Part shown: positions 1-9,078 of the stretch, in pieces | Numbering within the stretch: position 1 is the stretch's first letter | How the letters are laid out: the number at the start of each line of letters is the position of its first letter | Virus record (IMG/VR): IMGVR_UViG_3300044568_000567 | Span: 1-61,894 of that record | Reading direction: 5' to 3' (one strand) | DNA: 61,894 nucleotides | Origin: a virus | Program-made: the position numbers and the translations under genes | The notes under the pieces: model-generated | The model's input: the letters and a program-made list of their open reading frames with translations, nothing else | The model's database searches: none | Told to the model about the DNA's origin: nothing

Positions 1-1231
<1,231 letters not shown>

Positions 1232-1263
1232 AGTTTATTATTAATCGTTGCATTGCGTTTTTG

Positions 1264-1479
1264 TCAAGCGGTTATATCAACCTCAACAGGCCAAGATAAT
1301 CCTTCTTTGGCTATCTGTTCTTCACACTCTTCGTGAGTCCCTACAAATAATGTTTGTGGCGTGGCAATGGATTGGTCTGTTTGTTGGTAGAAAATAATTG
1401 TTTTATCTTCATATGCCAATTTCCATTTGCCTACAGAATCATCATAAGACCAGCCATTTGCACTTGGAGTAATTATCAT
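1264..1479 (-). CDS. Small hypothetical protein in tail-fibre cluster
   Basis: 71 residues, acidic, with many aromatic residues (WSYDDSVGKWKLAYEDKTIIFY) and a C-terminal part containing THEECEEQIAKEG. The start ATG overlaps the stop of the upstream PATR-repeat gene (ATGA at 1476-1479), so the two are translationally coupled. No family was recognised. Its position between fibre genes suggests a fibre accessory or chaperone role, which is inference only. The TGA stop overlaps a TTGACA element that may drive the collagen-like fibre gene. Confidence 0.65.
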   Translation of the reverse strand: MIITPSANGWSYDDSVGKWKLAYEDKTIIFYQQTDQSIATPQTLFVGTHEECEEQIAKEGLSWPVEVDITA

Positions 1480-2342
1480 GGGACTGTTACAGAGAGGGTT
1501 GAGTTTGTTGAATTATAAGTTGCCGTTGTTCCAGCAGGAACTCCTGTAAGTGTCCCTACGCCCCAAGTGCCTGATGTTGAACCTTGAAAGAAGCGAAATG
1601 TTGTAACACCAGACGGAGGTGAAACATTGAACGAAACAGCAATGAATGAGCCAGTCGAGTTAAATGTTGCAGTCGCGGTTGACGCTCCAGTTGTTTTTGA
1701 AGCCTGTATTGATCCCGTTGTAATAATTGTTTGACCTGTGTAGGTTAATGTTCCAGACAGAACGAGAATTCCATTTCCTGTTTTACTGACATTTCCAGTC
1801 CCTGCAATATTACCCGTAACAGTTATTGTGTTGGCTCCAATGGTGCGATACTGAAGTGAAGTGTTTAATTGAAAGTTGTTAGACAGGGTTACATTACCCC
1901 CTGTATCAATTCGCCCTGCGGCGTTAGAGAGAGTAAAAAGTCCCGTTCCGAAAGCATTGCTTGATGTAAATAATATCAGTCCAGATAACCCTCCCGAAAC
2001 AAACGATGTTCCTCCAGAGTAAGTATTGTTCCCACCTATCGTTAAAACTGCCGTTCCAGTTTTTCTTAATGTTCCTGATCCGCTAATTACTCCGTTGAGA
2101 GTTGATGCGCCTGTAACGGCAAGCGTTCCAGCGTTAATTTGCGTTGGCCCTGTATAATTGCAAGTGCCAGATAGAGTTAATTGACCAACCCCGTTTTTAA
2201 TTAGCCCTCTTGTGCCTGTCAATGCGGTGGAGATAGTCGTGCTTAAATAGCACATGAGTTGACGGAAAGATGCCGTTGCAGATGCAATTGCAGTTACATT
2301 GCTTGCGCCTACATTTGCCGCACTGGAATTAGTTAAAATCAT
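1476..2342 (-). CDS. Tail protein with autotransporter-type PATR beta-helix repeats
   Basis: 288 residues. After a non-repetitive N-terminus it carries at least three repeats of the type NGVGQLTLSGTCNYTGPTQI, KTGTAVLTIGGNNTYSGGT and KTGNGILVLSGTLTYTGQT. These match the passenger-associated transport repeat (PATR) that builds right-handed beta-helices in bacterial autotransporters. The start overlaps the previous stop (ATGA, 2339-2342) and the stop overlaps the next start. The context of fibre genes on both sides implies a virion-surface shaft or adhesin. PATR proteins are normally bacterial surface proteins, so this may be a host-derived module. The lack of a translocator domain argues against a real autotransporter. 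Confidence 0.75.
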   Translation of the reverse strand: MILTNSSAANVGASNVTAIASATASFRQLMCYLSTTISTALTGTRGLIKNGVGQLTLSGTCNYTGPTQINAGTLAVTGASTLNGVISGSGTLRKTGTAVLTIGGNNTYSGGTSFVSGGLSGLILFTSSNAFGTGLFTLSNAAGRIDTGGNVTLSNNFQLNTSLQYRTIGANTITVTGNIAGTGNVSKTGNGILVLSGTLTYTGQTIITTGSIQASKTTGASTATATFNSTGSFIAVSFNVSPPSGVTTFRFFQGSTSGTWGVGTLTGVPAGTTATYNSTNSTLSVTVP

Positions 2343-2926
2343 CCTACAATTATGTAAACTGTGTTTGCGTTAATGCCAGCCCCAAGAGCGTTATACCCTG
2401 CCAATGTGATTTGCATCATGTTAGTCAAGGCAGTTGCTCCTGTTGCTCCGCTTATGTTGCTACCAATCTTGCCGTTTAAAGCAGTCTGTGTAGCAGTTGA
2501 AATTGGTTTATTGGCATCCGAGGTGTTGTCCGCATTGCCAAGACCAACATCTGTTTTATCAATCGTCACCGCACCCGTGCGAGTATTAACTGAAGTGACT
2601 CCAGCAACACTTCCAGTAATGTCACCTAATGTTGCAAGCGTCCCAGATGCACTAGGAAGCGTAAAAGTCTTTGTAGCACCTCCTGCCGTTATGGTGAGGT
2701 TGCTGTTGTTTTGCAGTTCTAAAACCTGACTGCTATCAGGAGAATAAATTTCGTCGTGCGAATGCACAGACATACCACCAATTTCTTGGATTGCACCAGT
2801 GGATGGATGCTTGGCGTAAAGCTTTTTATCTGCGTGATTTATGCAAATCTCGCCAGATGCAAGATCGGTACTCAGCGGAATTTTCGAGATAACCGACTTT
2901 TTAGGGACTATGATTGGGTTAGCCAT
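2339..2926 (-). CDS. Tail fibre protein with phage tail repeat
   Basis: 195 residues. The N-terminus (MANPIIVPKKS...LASGEICIN...IGG) parallels that of the next gene upstream (MSNPIIRIKRGS...LSSGELAID...IGG). The middle carries a repeat common in phage fibres (VTIDKTDVGLGNADNTSDAN followed by KPISTATQTALNGK). The C-terminus shares the LTN...GYN...NT-Y-IVG module with the collagen-like fibre at 61504. It is a modular fibre subunit. A hairpin with loop TTCAACC lies in its leader (2946-2964). Confidence 0.8.
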   Translation of the reverse strand: MANPIIVPKKSVISKIPLSTDLASGEICINHADKKLYAKHPSTGAIQEIGGMSVHSHDEIYSPDSSQVLELQNNSNLTITAGGATKTFTLPSASGTLATLGDITGSVAGVTSVNTRTGAVTIDKTDVGLGNADNTSDANKPISTATQTALNGKIGSNISGATGATALTNMMQITLAGYNALGAGINANTVYIIVG

Positions 2927-2945
2927 TATAGAATGGGGATGCCTC

Positions 2946-2964
2946 CAGAGGGGTTGAACCTCTG
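2946..2964 (-). other. Hairpin with tRNA T-loop-like heptaloop
   Basis: On the minus strand CAGAGG-TTCAACC-CCTCTG forms a perfect 6-bp stem with a 7-base loop matching the tRNA T-loop pattern TTCRANY. It lies between two tail-fibre genes. No U-run follows, so it is not a textbook intrinsic terminator. It resembles the two hairpins at 31392-31414 and 32129-32151. Confidence 0.55.
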
Positions 2965-2986
2965 AAGGACTTTTGGTTAGGGACTA

Positions 2987-3604
2987 TTAGTAGGTTCCGC
3001 CATCGATGGTTGTTTCGAGTGCAGTTACGCGAGTGTCAAGAGCCGAATCAGCCGATGTACGGGCCGAAATTTCGGAAGCCAAAGCAGCGTTGTTGCTAGT
3101 TACATAACCAGCGAAGGCAGAGTCGTTTGCCGTATCAACAGAATTGATTAAGGAGACGATTTCAGCAAACGAATCACTGTCTGCGCTTGCGGCAGAAAGG
3201 ATTGCGTCAACGCGACCTTTTTCAGTAGCGATTTTTGCATCCAAAGCCGAATCACCACTGGTGCGAGCGGAGGTTTCGGTAGCGAGATCGGAAGCGATAA
3301 CACCCTCAGCGGCAGTAGCCCGGGAAACCTCTGCTGAAACTGCCGATGTCAATGTGCCGTCAGCGGCAATACGAGAGGCTTCTTCTGCGGCGATAGCAGC
3401 AGTAAGAGTCGAGTTTGCAGCGGAAACAGCGGCATCAGCGTATACTTTGGTAGCGAACGTGCCAGAACCACCAATAGCGAGTGGGGTTCCGTCAGCTTTG
3501 CCAACAAAAAGGCTGAGATTTGTTAGGTCGATTGCCAACTCTCCAGAAGAAAGACTTGCGGGAGCGGAAGAACCACGTTTAATGCGAATAATTGGATTGG
3601 ACAT
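2987..3604 (-). CDS. Tail fibre protein with coiled-coil shaft
   Basis: 205 residues. The N-terminal 50 residues form the fibre attachment-like module (NPIIRIKRGSSAPASL, GELAIDL, LFVGKADGTPLAIGG) found at the start of many phage fibre proteins. The rest is almost purely Ala/Ser/Thr/Asp/Glu with heptad spacing (SAVSAEVSRATAAEG, DLATETSARTSGDSALDAKI, repeated near the C-terminus as EISARTSADSALDTRVTALE), consistent with a trimeric coiled coil. The leader is strikingly A-rich (A/C runs at 3605-3660) without a Shine-Dalgarno. Confidence 0.75.
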   Translation of the reverse strand: MSNPIIRIKRGSSAPASLSSGELAIDLTNLSLFVGKADGTPLAIGGSGTFATKVYADAAVSAANSTLTAAIAAEEASRIAADGTLTSAVSAEVSRATAAEGVIASDLATETSARTSGDSALDAKIATEKGRVDAILSAASADSDSFAEIVSLINSVDTANDSAFAGYVTSNNAALASEISARTSADSALDTRVTALETTIDGGTY

Positions 3605-3666
3605 AGATTTTTATTGTTTTTTTGTTTTGTTTTGTTTTTTTGGTTTTTCTGGTTATTCAGAAAGTT

Positions 3667-3840
3667 TTAAGGTGATGGACTATATTCTCCAGCATCAATT
3701 TCAGCTACATTTGTAAGTTCTCCGCTTTGTATTTGAGCAACTTCATTTCCATTAGGCAATGTGCCATCAACGCTGATTGTGAGCGAGGCACTTGGACTAA
3801 AATCTAGCTTGCCAGTGAATGGATTGAATCTAACTGCCAT
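3667..3840 (-). CDS. 57-residue minimal tail protein sharing the fibre N-terminal module
   Basis: Start ATG at 3838-3840, one base after the stop of the upstream gene; stop TAA at 3667-3669. It begins [14 protein letters not shown], nearly identical to the start of the collagen-like fibre at 1231 ([14 protein letters not shown]), then ends after about 40 unrelated residues (SLTISVDGTLPNGNEV... and ...GEYSPSP). It is either a stand-alone adaptor or decoy carrying only the attachment module, or the remnant of a longer fibre. Intact operon spacing favours a real gene. Confidence 0.65.
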   Translation of the reverse strand: MAVRFNPFTGKLDFSPSASLTISVDGTLPNGNEVAQIQSGELTNVAEIDAGEYSPSP

Positions 3841-3841
3841 A

Positions 3842-4105
3842 TTAAGCTATGCTTACCATTACTAAATTTGCGTCATTCACAGTAGGAGGTTGCACGGAAT
3901 ATGTCAATGTAAGGGTTGCAACAACCGCAGAGGCTTTGCTGTAAACTACCGTTGCGATATTGTTCGTCGAACCATAGTAAGTCAATGCAAGTTCGTCATA
4001 TTCTGGGATTTGAAATCCTTGAATAGAGTTAGCGATATTAGAAACCCCATCAAGCACCAAATGACGGAATTTTGCTGTGTCGAGAATTGAAGGGATATCG
4101 TCCAT
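3842..4105 (-). CDS. Small virion-associated hypothetical protein
   Basis: 87 residues. It starts MDDIPSILDTAKFRHLV, then IPEYDELALTYYGSTNNIATVVY and a beta-rich tail ending VNDANLVMVSIA. The YDEL...TYYG...NI...V-Y pattern is the sort seen in small phage neck or fibre-adjacent proteins that describe a baseline value, but no named family was recognised. It is the first gene after the capsid transcription unit, and a candidate promoter (TTGACT/TAACAT, 4115-4143) lies just upstream. Confidence 0.65.
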   Translation of the reverse strand: MDDIPSILDTAKFRHLVLDGVSNIANSIQGFQIPEYDELALTYYGSTNNIATVVYSKASAVVATLTLTYSVQPPTVNDANLVMVSIA

Positions 4106-4114
4106 AGTGTGTGA

Positions 4115-4143
4115 ATGTTAAACTGATGAGGTGGCAGAGTCAA
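4115..4143 (-). promoter_or_regulatory. Candidate promoter for tail-fibre operon
   Basis: On the minus strand TTGACT (4138-4143), a 17-base spacer and TAACAT (4115-4120) precede the gene starting at 4105. The -35 overlaps the capsid terminator hairpin. Five of six and four of six bases agree with sigma-70 consensus. Sequence match only. Confidence 0.35.
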
Positions 4144-4161
4144 GTTATTAACTCTGCCACC
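4130..4161 (-). terminator. Strong hairpin after major capsid gene
   Basis: GGTGGCAGAGT (4130-4140) pairs perfectly with ACTCTGCCACC (4151-4161): an 11-bp stem with a 10-base loop, 15 bases after the capsid stop. No U-run follows on the minus strand, so it may be a factor-assisted terminator or a 3'-end stabiliser of an abundant capsid mRNA. Confidence 0.6.
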
Positions 4162-4175
4162 GATATCAATTCAAC

Positions 4176-5363
4176 TTACACGCAAGGTGCTGGATTCACA
4201 TCATCTTGGCAACGCTTGTAGACAATTGCCACAACATTCTGTGGACGAATTGGTTGGATAGCGCGTTGGATTTGATAAATATGCTGCCCAAAGTCACCAT
4301 AAAGGTTGCAATCGTTATCACGGAAGTACGTCCACTCCAGTTCACCCATAGCGAGTTGGGGAGCGAAACGGAAAGTTCCTTCTCCAACATAGCTTTCAGG
4401 TACGAGACGCTTGAAGGCATTACCCGCAATAACAAACATGACTTCATACGTGGCTGCAACCCATGCTGGGTTACGGCGTTGAGCGAAACCATTCGTTACG
4501 GCAGTCGAGACGATTGGGTTAACAAGGGTAAGAACACCAGCGACATTTGCGGTAGCGCGAAGGGGTTGTTGGTCGATACCGAATGCGAAACCACGATATC
4601 CTTGGAAGGAGTAACCGCTGATTGCAGTCTCACCAAGTTTGAACGAACCAGTCGTAAGACCGATCAGATCTTCTTTTACGTCCGCATCGTTGCGGAAGTT
4701 CTCGATTTGATCTGCGCTAGCAATAACTTGGAAGAATTCACCTTCAGAGGTAGCGAATGGTTCAGCAAGCATTTCTTCGCGGAGGAACGTTCCAAGTTTG
4801 TAAAGAGTCTTGAAGTTCATAGGAGCATCAGGATTCTTGGCTGCAAACAAGGTGTTGATCTGCTGCATATCACCAGTCAGGTTAGCGGCAAAGGTAGCAG
4901 TGGAGTCCACTACATACTTAATGCCAGACTGAAGGAGATACTGATAACGGATGTCAGCATTGATAAGCTGGAGGATCGTCTTTTCGAGCGATACTTGAGC
5001 TTGAAGGTAAGAACCTTTGAACGCTGTGCGAGCTTGCTTTACGCAAACACGAGGGCCAGCACCACGAAGGGTCTGGAGTTGGAACTGGTATTCAGTCGAG
5101 CCAACAACGTCAGGGGTTGCTCCCACACCGCAGAGGGTGGTGTCGTTAACGAAGGTAGGAGATGCGAGCGAAGCGGCAGGAACTGCCATTTCCTCAACAA
5201 CACTACGCACAACGTCAGAGACGTTAGGAAGCGTTCCACCATCGATGGAGTTGATATAAGGACTCTTACGGGCGAGAACTCGTCCGATTTGTCCGATGAT
5301 GCGGTTCACGTCTTTGCTTGCAAAGTCCTGAATCGCGGCTAGTGAGATACATTCTGCTGCCAT
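4176..5363 (-). CDS. Putative major capsid protein
   Basis: 395 residues, about 43 kDa, which is typical for an HK97-fold capsid protein. It lies downstream of portal and scaffold-like genes and upstream of the fibres. The content fits a shell protein: helical N-terminus (AAIQDFASKDVNRIIGQIGR), few charged runs, a long central helix region with KTILQLINADIRYQYLLQSG, and a beta-rich C-terminus with RPQNVVAIVYKRC. The gene stands alone between a promoter with a long leader (5364-5617) and a strong hairpin (4130-4161), as expected for the most expressed virion protein. Assignment rests on context, length and composition, because capsid proteins share few motifs. Confidence 0.75.
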   Translation of the reverse strand: MAAECISLAAIQDFASKDVNRIIGQIGRVLARKSPYINSIDGGTLPNVSDVVRSVVEEMAVPAASLASPTFVNDTTLCGVGATPDVVGSTEYQFQLQTLRGAGPRVCVKQARTAFKGSYLQAQVSLEKTILQLINADIRYQYLLQSGIKYVVDSTATFAANLTGDMQQINTLFAAKNPDAPMNFKTLYKLGTFLREEMLAEPFATSEGEFFQVIASADQIENFRNDADVKEDLIGLTTGSFKLGETAISGYSFQGYRGFAFGIDQQPLRATANVAGVLTLVNPIVSTAVTNGFAQRRNPAWVAATYEVMFVIAGNAFKRLVPESYVGEGTFRFAPQLAMGELEWTYFRDNDCNLYGDFGQHIYQIQRAIQPIRPQNVVAIVYKRCQDDVNPAPCV

Positions 5364-5590
5364 AATTTTAGTTTTCTAATTAATTGTTGTTTGGGTTTGT
5401 TCTGCTTGAACTCCCGAAGAAAAATTCTACGGGCAACATTCAAGACGATAAGATCCGCTATCGGATTTTAACGATTTGTTTCTTGGTTTTGTTGCCCCGG
5501 CACGTTGGGCGTTGTTCGGCCTGATTGCGGATTCTTTGACTTCCACAGAGTCACCAGAATAACGAATCTGGCACGTCGAGTTATTGCCTT
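5364..5590 (-). other. Long structured 5' leader of capsid mRNA
   Basis: About 220 bases without a gene between the promoter and the capsid start. On the minus strand it contains short hairpins (ATCCG-ATAG-CGGAT near 5445-5460; CCAGA...TCTGG near 5550-5570). It may control translation or mRNA stability. No known riboswitch was recognised. Confidence 0.5.
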
Positions 5591-5617
5591 TTTATATCAA
5601 TACTAAAACATTGTCAA
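5589..5617 (-). promoter_or_regulatory. Candidate capsid promoter
   Basis: A perfect TTGACA (5612-5617) is followed by TATAAA (5591-5596, 15-base spacer) or TAAAAA (5589-5594, 17-base spacer). The -35 overlaps the stop codon of the upstream glycosyltransferase gene. It lies just upstream of a roughly 220-base leader and the capsid gene. Confidence 0.6.
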
Positions 5618-6207
5618 ATTATATTTAAAATATTTTTTAGGTATTGAGATTTCGGAATATTATTCTCCAGTTTTGCGTGAATTAAATTCGCTTCAATTCT
5701 ATCGAGTTTTCCAGATTCGTTAAAAATATCATGTTCGTTTTTTAACACTCCACCCACATGAAGGTCATTGGAAAGTATTGTGTTTATGACGTGAGCGCAC
5801 ATTTCTTTAGTTGTGTGAAAAATATAAGATGGTTGCCCAGACAAAAGAAGCAATGAACCAGTCTTCTTTACCTCTTCAGCGAGTTGTGGAGTGAATGAAA
5901 TATTAGCAACATCGTAGTCACTCATCCATCCACCTCCTGCGGCATGAAGCGCACACCAACGTGAAAAACGAGCGCAAATGAAAGCAAAATTATGTTGCAA
6001 CTCGTTGGGGAGAACTGGAGCGAGTCGAGTTAATTTAGTCATTAGTTTCAGGTGGAGCGGACTCCCCTGCGCGTGTGAGCGATTTAGCATCACTGGATCC
6101 CATCCTTGGGCTTGCCAAGTCGATTTCCAGACGTTTGCACAAGCGAATTGCTCATCCTGTGGGTGTAGTTGAACGCTCTCGTAGTATCCGTAGATTTTTG
6201 GTTTCAT
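5614..6207 (-). CDS. Putative glycosyltransferase (GT32-like, DXD sugar-binding motif)
   Basis: 197 residues. The N-terminus IYGYYESV and the region around residues 80-105 (RFSRWCALHAAGGGWMSDYDV) match the pattern of GT32/capsular-polysaccharide glycosyltransferases, in which R-x-x-x-L...GG-x-x-D-x-D places the nucleotide-sugar metal site. It overlaps the upstream glycosyltransferase by one base (TAATG). The pair sits between scaffold and capsid genes, so modification of virion proteins, phage DNA or host surface sugars is plausible; the target is unknown. Confidence 0.6.
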   Translation of the reverse strand: MKPKIYGYYESVQLHPQDEQFACANVWKSTWQAQGWDPVMLNRSHAQGSPLHLKLMTKLTRLAPVLPNELQHNFAFICARFSRWCALHAAGGGWMSDYDVANISFTPQLAEEVKKTGSLLLLSGQPSYIFHTTKEMCAHVINTILSNDLHVGGVLKNEHDIFNESGKLDRIEANLIHAKLENNIPKSQYLKNILNII

Positions 6208-7202
6208 TAGTACGCCTTAATCCCAACATTAAAAACTGGAACACCCAAGTCGATGTGGGGTTGGTGTCCTGCGTCCATTGCTTTTTTGCAGAATGAAATA
6301 TCGTCAGGGTAAAAAGGCCCGTGCTTGATATCAGGGTACTTTTTCTTGATATCTTGAAAAACTCTACGATGGATCAACAAGCATCCACTGCCCACCCAGT
6401 CAACTGCCTCAACAGAATCGGTGCAGACCCGTGCTTTTTTGCCAAGATCAGTTTTTGAACAGTCGATTGACGCATCATCCAAGTTTGCGAAGTACGCTGC
6501 ACCAACCAATGATTTCCCTGCACCTATCAAGCGATGCACAATGTGCTTCTGTAAGTGTGAATCATGGATGTTTCGAGCAGCACCAATCGTTGCTTTAGCC
6601 CACTGCGGTCTGCCAATGGATGGAATGATGTTATTGTCCAATAACAGCAACCATTTTGCGTCTGTGGCTAAGAATTTCTCTGCAAGATCATTCCGTGACT
6701 TGTAAAAGCTGCTTTCGTCGCTCGAAACGTCAAATCGGATTTTATCACGTCCAAAATCAAGCGCAATGTGGATTAAAGCAAGCGTAGTGATCGGATTAGT
6801 GGCTTTATTAGCCGAAAAACCAACGAAAATGTCCCGTCCCGCGAATTCTGCTCTATACGAAGGCAACCCTTCATTGGTTCGGGATTCTACAATATTTGAT
6901 TGTAAAGTATCGTTAAATGGTACTTTTTCGGCAACATCTTCGATAATTGGTTGTTTAATTTCTTCTGGAGTTGGTAATTCCATCTTTTCCAACACCTTTG
7001 GCACTGGTTTACGTCTGCGTTTAGGTTTTCGGTCTAGTTTGATCATAGGTTCGGGTTCATTGAGATGTGAAAAGTCTCGTTGTTGTTTATTTATTTCTGG
7101 TTGTGATTGTGGACGTTGAACTTGTCCTTGTCTTGCAAATGGATCGAAAGAATCCAATGCATTCATAGTTATCTTCTCATCAGGAGTAACTTTTGGTTCC
7201 AT
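6207..7202 (-). CDS. Putative GT-A glycosyltransferase with disordered N-terminus
   Basis: 331 residues. Residues 1-110 are charged and Pro-rich (PKRRRKPVPKV) and look disordered. Residues 120-330 form a GT-A-like domain: SRNDLA (169-174), LLLLDNN (185-191) in the position of the DXD metal motif, GSGCLLIHRR (271-280) and PDDISFCKKAMDAGHQ (299-314). This layout is common in phage family-2-like glycosyltransferases. DNN in place of DXD is slightly unusual. It forms a unit with the following GT32-like gene. The long basic extension may tether the enzyme to nucleic acid or to the capsid. Confidence 0.65.
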   Translation of the reverse strand: MEPKVTPDEKITMNALDSFDPFARQGQVQRPQSQPEINKQQRDFSHLNEPEPMIKLDRKPKRRRKPVPKVLEKMELPTPEEIKQPIIEDVAEKVPFNDTLQSNIVESRTNEGLPSYRAEFAGRDIFVGFSANKATNPITTLALIHIALDFGRDKIRFDVSSDESSFYKSRNDLAEKFLATDAKWLLLLDNNIIPSIGRPQWAKATIGAARNIHDSHLQKHIVHRLIGAGKSLVGAAYFANLDDASIDCSKTDLGKKARVCTDSVEAVDWVGSGCLLIHRRVFQDIKKKYPDIKHGPFYPDDISFCKKAMDAGHQPHIDLGVPVFNVGIKAY

Positions 7203-7273
7203 AGATATAATGTGGCTTTAACAATATTAAGTTATATATGATTTTGTGTATAACTGTATAACTTTAGTATACT
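7203..7273 (-). other. AT-rich spacer between scaffold-like and glycosyltransferase genes
   Basis: Seventy-one bases, almost all A/T, with several TATA-like hexamers but no convincing -35 element. It may hold a weak promoter; nothing else is seen. Confidence 0.3.
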
Positions 7274-8527
7274 TTAACCACCTAGTGCTTCATCGAGGCC
7301 AATATCAATGGCATCCATCGAGTTCATCTTCAATCTGTCATTGAGGCTGGATTTGATGCTATGCTGACCCGTGATGGTCTGCTTGGGCATTTTCCCTGCG
7401 CCTTTGAGGTTATTATTCTCTTCCCGCAAGGATTTTAGTTCTGCCATGTATTTAGATTTCCCTTCCTGCTCAACTCGTAGTTGCTCGGTTAGGACGTGCG
7501 AGAACACTGCTGCCGCCGCTACGTTAGCCCGTTCTTGCGCGTTGGTAGGCCACAGAGCAGAGTTAAATTTCTCGGCAAGGGATTGCACCTGCGCGTTGTG
7601 CCTCTGGATTTGTTCTAGCTTTTCTGGTGTTGCGTCTTTAGGTGCTTCTGCGAACCTAGCCCACGGAAGATCCTTGGTCAGACCATCCATGTGGTTATCA
7701 ATCTGCTGAACCTCTTGTTGATACCATTTTCCCTTTTCCTGCTCTCGATCTGCCAAAATTTGATCGGCATTCTGAGCGGCATTAGCAACTTCTTGCTCTT
7801 GCTTTTCCTTGAGATCCACAACGTCTACCAAGTTGCGCTTAAGACGCTCCGAATCGGTGAGAGGCAATTTATCGATGGCGTTATTCTTCCACCAGTTCTG
7901 ATCCACGGCATCAGGCCCACCTGCTTTTTCAATAGACTCAATAACGTCCTCGCTTGCTCCGTTTTTGCGAAGGATTGCATAGATATTCTCTTTAGCAGAC
8001 GCAATTGGTTGGTTGTATTTCGATTGAAACTCTGGGTCGTTCTTAATGTCGAAGATCGCACGGAATTTCTTCAACTCATCGTAGTCATCGGGTGCTTTAA
8101 ACTCTTGCTGACGTGATTCCATCTCTACAACACGTTGACGCAGTTGCTCTGTCTCCTCGGCTTGCTTCTTGTATGTGCTTGCCGTTTCTTGAAGTTTTCT
8201 CCAGTTAGAACGATTAACCTCCGACAGATTGCGAGGTTGCTCGATTGAAGCAATTTCTGGATCCAGTTCGACTGCTGGAGTTACAGGTGCTTCTGTAGTC
8301 TCTGTAGGTTCCGTGGATTCAGCAACCTCTTGCTCTGGTTCCTCGATTGGTTCAATTTCTTCCGTTTCGACAGGTTCCTCTGCGTACACTGGCTCAACTC
8401 CGCTTAGTGCAGCGTCAAGTAGTGCATCGATTTGATTTTCAGTTGATTCATCTATTGGATCTGCATCCAATGATGGGTTACCATAGCCAGTTACACTGGA
8501 TTCTGCTTTTTCGTTTTCGTTTTCCAT
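7274..8527 (-). CDS. Putative head scaffolding protein
   Basis: 417 residues from the ATG at 8527 (MENENEK). An upstream ATG at 8584 would overlap the previous gene by 34 bases and is less likely. The protein is highly acidic at the N-terminus (runs such as EEPVETEEIEPIEEPEQE), has a long predicted coiled coil with Gln/Glu/Lys (NWRKLQETASTYKKQAEE, QLRQRVVEMESRQQEF), and ends with a short segment containing KQTITGQHSIKSSL. This architecture and its place between portal and capsid genes are typical of phage scaffolds. No protease domain is apparent. Confidence 0.65.
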   Translation of the reverse strand: MENENEKAESSVTGYGNPSLDADPIDESTENQIDALLDAALSGVEPVYAEEPVETEEIEPIEEPEQEVAESTEPTETTEAPVTPAVELDPEIASIEQPRNLSEVNRSNWRKLQETASTYKKQAEETEQLRQRVVEMESRQQEFKAPDDYDELKKFRAIFDIKNDPEFQSKYNQPIASAKENIYAILRKNGASEDVIESIEKAGGPDAVDQNWWKNNAIDKLPLTDSERLKRNLVDVVDLKEKQEQEVANAAQNADQILADREQEKGKWYQQEVQQIDNHMDGLTKDLPWARFAEAPKDATPEKLEQIQRHNAQVQSLAEKFNSALWPTNAQERANVAAAAVFSHVLTEQLRVEQEGKSKYMAELKSLREENNNLKGAGKMPKQTITGQHSIKSSLNDRLKMNSMDAIDIGLDEALGG

Positions 8528-8550
8528 AGATTTATTAATTGGTTGTTGAT

Positions 8551-8802
8551 TTACTTCATTGACTTCTCTCCACGGCACTTCCATTTTTTCCTGCTTAAAT
8601 TATTTGGTGAATTTGGATCATCCTTCCAATCACCTTTAATGTTTGCGCTTCTAGCACAATACGCGTCCGCTTTTTTTGTGAGTGGACGAATACGATCCTT
8701 GCCGTCTTTAGCTTTTCCAGCTTGCCCGTATTCAACTGTCCTCGTTCGACCAGTTGCCTTGTTAGTGATTGTTTTACTGAACCTTGGTTTGATTTCTGCC
8801 AT
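8551..8802 (-). CDS. Small basic hypothetical phage protein
   Basis: 83 residues, strongly basic. It contains YCARSANIKGDWKDDPNSPN followed by NLSRKKWKC, a pattern I associate with small uncharacterised phage proteins in which a Cys/Arg segment precedes PN-LSRKKWKC. Two cysteines could bind metal. It lies between portal-side genes and the scaffold. Function unknown. Confidence 0.6.
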   Translation of the reverse strand: MAEIKPRFSKTITNKATGRTRTVEYGQAGKAKDGKDRIRPLTKKADAYCARSANIKGDWKDDPNSPNNLSRKKWKCRGEKSMK

Positions 8803-8836
8803 ATGGTTTTGACGTAAATACTAGGTACTTTTTCCG

Positions 8837-9076
8837 TCACATAGACGTGAAGTTCCCTGCGCTTGGATCAGCGTTATCATTTGATGAGTTTACGCAATCT
8901 TCGATTTCTCGCAATGCCATTTCAAAACCTTGCTTCAACATTGCTTGCATTGCAACTCCTTCGACGGAAAATTCCGTTATGAAGGGAATTCTACTGCGTA
9001 AATATAAACGCAATCGATTTCCTGTTTTCTTATCGTAGTCACGAAGACGTGATGCGTCAGATTCTTCCCATTTCAT
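8837..9076 (-). CDS. Small hypothetical protein
   Basis: 79 residues. A basic N-terminal half (SRLRDYDKKTGNRLRLYLRSRI) is followed by a helical segment (MLKQGFEMALREIEDCVNS) and a disordered tail. It is in the head-gene cluster two bases after the preceding gene. No family was recognised. Confidence 0.55.
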   Translation of the reverse strand: MKWEESDASRLRDYDKKTGNRLRLYLRSRIPFITEFSVEGVAMQAMLKQGFEMALREIEDCVNSSNDNADPSAGNFTSM

Positions 9077-9078
9077 AT

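Noticed and set aside
3144-3716. 190-codon plus-strand open frame over the coiled-coil fibre gene
   Set aside because: Its Ala/Ser-rich composition is the mirror of the repetitive minus-strand gene; no operon context on the plus strand.
4206-5342. 378-codon plus-strand open frame antisense to the capsid gene
   Set aside because: It lies entirely opposite the capsid gene, has no known domain or start signal and reflects codon bias of the real gene. No plus-strand genes occur elsewhere.
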